Shown: piece after piece, positions 60,601 to 64,000 of the stretch
Position numbering within the stretch: position 1 is the first letter of the stretch
Layout: every line of letters starts with the position of its first letter
Origin: Pterois miles
Lineage: Eukaryota; Chordata; Actinopteri; Perciformes; Scorpaenidae
Assembly: GCA_947000775.1 (NCBI GenBank)
Contig: CAMQGK010000008.1
Span: 10,244,501 to 10,308,500 of the forward strand
Direction of reading: 5' to 3'
DNA length: 64,000 nucleotides
Notes under the pieces: model-generated
What the model was told of the DNA's origin: nothing
Database searches by the model: none
Seen by the model: only the letters and a program-made list of their open reading frames with translations
Made by a program: the position numbers and the translations under genes

Positions 60601-60908
60601 AAGCCAGGGAAGGTCAAACAGACTGTGAGGCTGAAAGTGAATCCAGACAGCTCAGAATAGAGGATGTACCAAACCTTCATCTGGGATTGTTTGGCTCAGC
60701 CAAGCAAAGAAAGAGGGCCAGCTCGACAGAAAGACTCAGTGCCAGAGATGCTAATGGAGCAATATCAAATACATGCCAGATACATCTTTGTACTACAGTC
60801 TGTGGTACCTACCTCCCAGCTCTGAAGATTGGTCGAATGGACCAATGTTATGCAAGCAGTAAATGTGCAGACACTCCTGAAAATGAACACTTTATCTTCA
60901 TGTCTCAC
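57666..60908. other. Intron sequence, no gene recognised
   Basis: A 93-codon frame at 57985-58266 has no known domain. A purine-rich patch spans 58920-59290. CpG-containing stretches near 58610-58870 and 59960-60180 are not matched to any gene. Confidence 0.35.
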
Positions 60909-60995
60909 CTTAATGAGGTCTCCGAGTAGTTTGTTAGCTTCAGTATAGGCCTTCTTCACCTCCTTGAACTTGTTTCCCAGTCCCATGCTGTGAGC
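60909..60995 (-). CDS. Pyruvate carboxylase coding exon (87 bases)
   Basis: The phase-0 exon encodes 29 residues, AHSMGLGNKFKEVKKAYTEA then NKLLGDLIK. AHSMGLG and the KKAY...N..LGDLIKVTPSSK run are conserved in all animal pyruvate carboxylases, between the carboxyltransferase barrel and the tetramerisation region. The acceptor is ATTGCAG and the donor AAG/GTGAGA. It is bounded by the 811-base intron upstream and the 12.5-kb intron downstream. Confidence 0.97.
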
Positions 60996-61806
60996 CTGCA
61001 ATGAGCCACGGTGAAAGAAAGACAGCATGAATGAGCAGAAATAATCTTTTTATTACTCCCTTTCAGGAGAAAAAAGTCAAGGCTTTCTGAGTCATCGAGT
61101 GACAACCTGTGATTTAAGGTTATAATTTGTGAAGTGACACCCAATGGCTTTTAAATTTATAGCGAAGATGCCTGAATAGCAAAGGCCAGATGGGCTAGTA
61201 CGATGAGCCACTGTAAACTGTAATTTGGTTCACAGTGCCACAACACTGGTTGATATAAACAGTTCACAACACATTTTTCTTCCAGTGGCTGGGCACAGCG
61301 CTGTGGAGTCAGCCACTTTCAAATCGTCTGTGACACTTCTGTGCACAGTGTAGACACTTAATGTACCATACAGTATAAACACACACCAAGATAAGTTGTT
61401 CAAACAACATTTTTAGTGAGTTTCTAAAACACAGCCTCTGACGACTGCACTTCCTCAGTTTCATTTTAGTTCTTACATCTGCAGGAGCTTTGAACGCGCA
61501 CAAAAACATGTCAAAAGATAATATCGTATACATGCTCTGTCAGAAAGGGAGGAAAATAAATGTATGTTTCTCCAAAATATTAAATCTTTTTAAAACAGAC
61601 TTGTTCACATGTGAAAACGTGCACAGACATTTTATAGGTGCATTGAGGTGAATGTAAATGTAATGTTGCATTAAGCTAATCCGTTGTTTACATCCCTTCA
61701 TCCCTATGGAGCTAAAAGGAGCTTTGTGAAATGCATTTAAGCTTATTCAGCTTCAAAATCAATCACTTGCACAATAAAAAAGAGAGGCCAGAATAGCTCA
61801 CTGTAC

Positions 61807-61964
61807 CTGGAAGTGAAGGTTGGTGTACTGTCCTCCGGGTATCTCGTTCTCGTATACGTCAGCGTTGCCAGACTTCATGGTGGCGGTGCAGTCGAATGGA
61901 GCATACAGGCCTCTGGCTACTTCCCAATACTCACTGTAGTCGAATACCTTCTCCAGAGCAATGC
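61807..61964 (-). CDS. Pyruvate carboxylase coding exon, end of carboxyltransferase region
   Basis: The exon begins with GC, completing a Gly codon split after base 1 in an exon beyond the window. It encodes IALEKVFDYSEYWEVARGLY then APFDCTATMKSGNADVYENE and IPGGQYTNLHFQ, joining AHSMGLG in phase 0. VFDYSEYWE, MKSGN, DVYENEIPGGQYTN and LHFQ are family hallmarks. The donor is CAG/GTACAG and the acceptor CTGCAG. By counting back from the stop it covers roughly residues 826-878 of a ~1180-residue protein. Confidence 0.98.
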
Positions 61965-62634
61965 CTGCAGCAGAGCGGGGCAGAGTGGCATCAAATTAAT
62001 GGTCACTGTGCACATTTTCCTTTAAGGGGACTTGAAAACGCTGATCTACTGTCATTTGAAACTGAGCTATGTAGCAATGGCAACAAAAACATTTTGGTGT
62101 TTTCAGAATATAAATCTAAAGCATGGGATATGGGGAGATTTATTACGGGGATTATAATCATATGCTGTATTGGCCAAGATTTGTGTGTGACTCATTGCCA
62201 ATTCAGCTTGAAAGCCAAAATCTGTAATTCTGTGATTATTTTGTGTGGGTATTGATGTGATATTCACTAAAAAGTTAGAGGAACTGTTGTGGAGGCTAAT
62301 GTGGCAACCTGCCATTTATCCGACTTAATCGTCTCAAAACTTGTGCCAGCTAGCAAACTGTGACAGTGCTGAGTTTATGCTGCTGATTTTGATGTATGAA
62401 AAATATAAACATGGTGTGAAACATGTCACAATTTTGACAGTGTGCTGAGCTTTTTTTTTTTTTTTTTTTTTTAAACATACAGAAGTCCTGCCCATCAGGT
62501 AGGGACAGATGTGTCTCCTACCACAGTGCAGTATGCTGGTTTTTATGCCAGTTTCTCAAACTAGTCAGCAGGAGAATCCAAAATGTCAGCAGAAACATTC
62601 ATAATCTACCAGGAGCTCACTTTTTAACGACTCA
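61965..62634. other. Intron sequence
   Basis: 5'-most visible PC intron, extending past the window. It contains a T-run at 62451-62472 and no further exon that I can see. Confidence 0.5.
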
Positions 62635-62954
62635 TTAAAGGAGCAGTATGTAGAATTTAGTGGCATCTAGTGGTAAGGTTGCAGATTGCAACCAAGGGTG
62701 TCAGAGAGCCACAGTGGCCTTCAGGTAAAAACAGGTTTTTGGTTTGTCCGTTCTGGGCTATTGTAGAAACATAGTGGAGCAACATGGTGGACTTCGTGAA
62801 GCAGACCCCCTCCCTATGTAGATATGAAGAACTCAGTCTAAGCTAACGGAAACACAATTATTAGTTTCAGGTGATTATATACTAATGAAAACAAAGAAGC
62901 TGTATTCTATTTTGGCTATTAGTTCCTTCTAAATCCTACACACTGGACCTTTAA
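62635..62954 (+). mobile_element. MITE family 2, TTAA-flanked internal-deletion copy
   Basis: TTAA at 62635-62638 and 62951-62954 bound a 312-base element starting AGGAGCAGTATGTAGAATTT and ending ATCCTACACACTGGACCT. It keeps TGTAGAAACATAGTGGAGCA and TCAGGTGATTATATACTAAT but is shorter than the copy at 44087-44540. Confidence 0.85.
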
Positions 62955-62968
62955 GTCAGTAAAATTTG

Positions 62969-63526
62969 GGGTAACACTTCATATTACAGGTCTGCGAATT
63001 TCATGGTAATTAGGTGATAATGAGCAAGTGACCTATTTGAAATTTCTTTGGATTTACTGTAAAATTGCTGCAATATTTACTTCATTTATTGAAAATTAAA
63101 GGCTGTATGGTGGTGCGGTGGTTAACGCTGTTAGAGTTTCCATGTTCTCCCCGTGTTAGCGTGGGTTTTCTTATTTGAAATTTCCTAAAAACCTCCCTGA
63201 ATCATGACATCAGCTACCAGGTTATATTTGTGTAGACAATAAGTCATATAATGGTGAGATTTGTGCCTGATCAGAAGTCTCTTCTACTAGTTTTGGTTGT
63301 TAACCTCCGATGAAGAGCAGCACACAACCACTTCTCAAGCCTAAGGGCCCTATTTTAACCATTATATGCTATTTTACCATAGAATTATTAAATTATGTGT
63401 ATAAGTGATTTTCAATAAATTTTACTGTAAATATTGGGGTAATTCCAAAGTAATTTCAAACAGGTGACTTGCTTATTATCACCTTATTACCATAAAATTT
63501 GCAGACCTGTAAAATGAAGTGTTACT
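62969..63526. mobile_element. MITE with ~100-base inverted ends and a nested repeat
   Basis: The left end, GTAACACTTCATATTACAGG then TCTGCGAATTTCATGGTAAT and GGTGATAATGAGCAAGTGAC (62970-63060), is matched by the reverse complement at 63420-63525 (GTCACCTGTTTGAAATTAC read on the minus strand comes from 63455-63470). Inner parts (GGATTTACTGTAAAATTGC and TTTTACTGTAAATATTGGGG) also pair. The interior holds a fragment, 63103-63172, of another repeat. It is non-coding. Confidence 0.75.
63103..63172. repeat. Fragment of a common fish interspersed repeat
   Basis: GGTGGTGCGGTGGTTAACGC and CATGTTCTCCCCGTGTTAGC with GTGGGTTTTCTT match the widespread GTGGTTAGCACTGT...TGTTCTCCCCGTG repeat, with its centre deleted. 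It is nested inside the MITE at 62969-63526. Confidence 0.65.
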
Positions 63527-64000
63527 ACATTTGGGATTCAAAATGGGTTAGAGGCCAGAACATGTTGGTACAGCGTAAAGTGCAATTATTACCACCTGTA
63601 AATGCACATTTCTTCATCTTGCCTTTGGCACTCATTAAATCCTTGTGATATTCTGTGATCCTTAAAAAAACATCTGTTGCTCATATTCATGACATTCTGC
63701 TGCAGCCAGTTAAGGTGTGCTAAAGCTGATTACCTTGAAAGGAAATACCGGCTTTAACGCCATGACAGGAATGGAAGGTTTTGGCTAATGGTGACAAAAA
63801 AATCAGCCGTGTTAATGAGACAAACGTAGCTTGTTACATCCACAACAACAGAGTGACAGGCTTGAATTTTCAAATTTTCAAAGCGAGTACGTACTCCAGA
63901 AAGTGTCTGTGTGCTTCCACTGTGATCTTGGCGGGGAAATGGAGCTACTGTGATATTAATGTGAAACTAATGTGCATGTTGTTGCTCCTCAAATTCAGCT
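63527..64000. other. Intron sequence at the window edge
   Basis: No PC exon or named repeat was found on either strand. Confidence 0.4.

Noticed and set aside
61965..64000. Next upstream PC exon (MSGMTSQPS-type region)
   Set aside because: Minus strand searched by eye for these conserved blocks; none found, so it must lie beyond the window.

Overview
The window is vertebrate, most likely percomorph teleost, nuclear DNA. It is AT-rich, full of microsatellites and transposon relics typical of fish genomes (Tc1, Rex3/RTE, L2/CR1-type LINEs, many MITEs), and holds the 3' part of one intron-rich protein gene. Species and repeat-family names are from recognition, not a database search.

Gene content. 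The only protein-coding gene I can support is pyruvate carboxylase (PC) on the minus strand. Eight coding exons lie at 61964-61807, 60995-60909, 48394-48215, 40886-40712, 38947-38874, 21403-21263, 20875-20774 and 19890-19741. They join in frame with consensus splice sites and encode the last ~354 residues: the end of the carboxyltransferase region, the linker/tetramerisation region, and the whole biotin carrier domain with its AMKM biotinylation site. The 5' two thirds of the gene lie beyond position 64000. One intron is ~17.5 kb, another ~12.5 kb and another ~7.3 kb; all are packed with repeats.

Layout. 1-6480: satellite array with a ~156-bp unit and an internal ~1.2-kb duplication. 6480-8095: degenerate short-unit array sharing a motif with the satellite, with inverted outliers at 8968-9126 and 16245-16460. 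9470-10280: dead Tc1-type transposase. 11127-12873: a ~1.75-kb inverted repeat with two ~530-bp arms. 13380-16100: MITEs, then a LINE interrupted by a 238-bp insertion made of two head-to-head 84-bp units with hammerhead-like cores. 16461-19740: region downstream of the PC stop, probably including its 3' UTR. 19741-64000: PC exons and introns with LINE, MITE and SINE-like copies, minisatellites and microsatellites.

No RNA gene, CRISPR array or operon was seen. The most unusual structures are the paired hammerhead-like insertion with a 12-bp target duplication, the long inverted repeat, the satellite and its links to short-unit arrays elsewhere, and a 27-bp minisatellite family present at several places in PC introns in both orientations.
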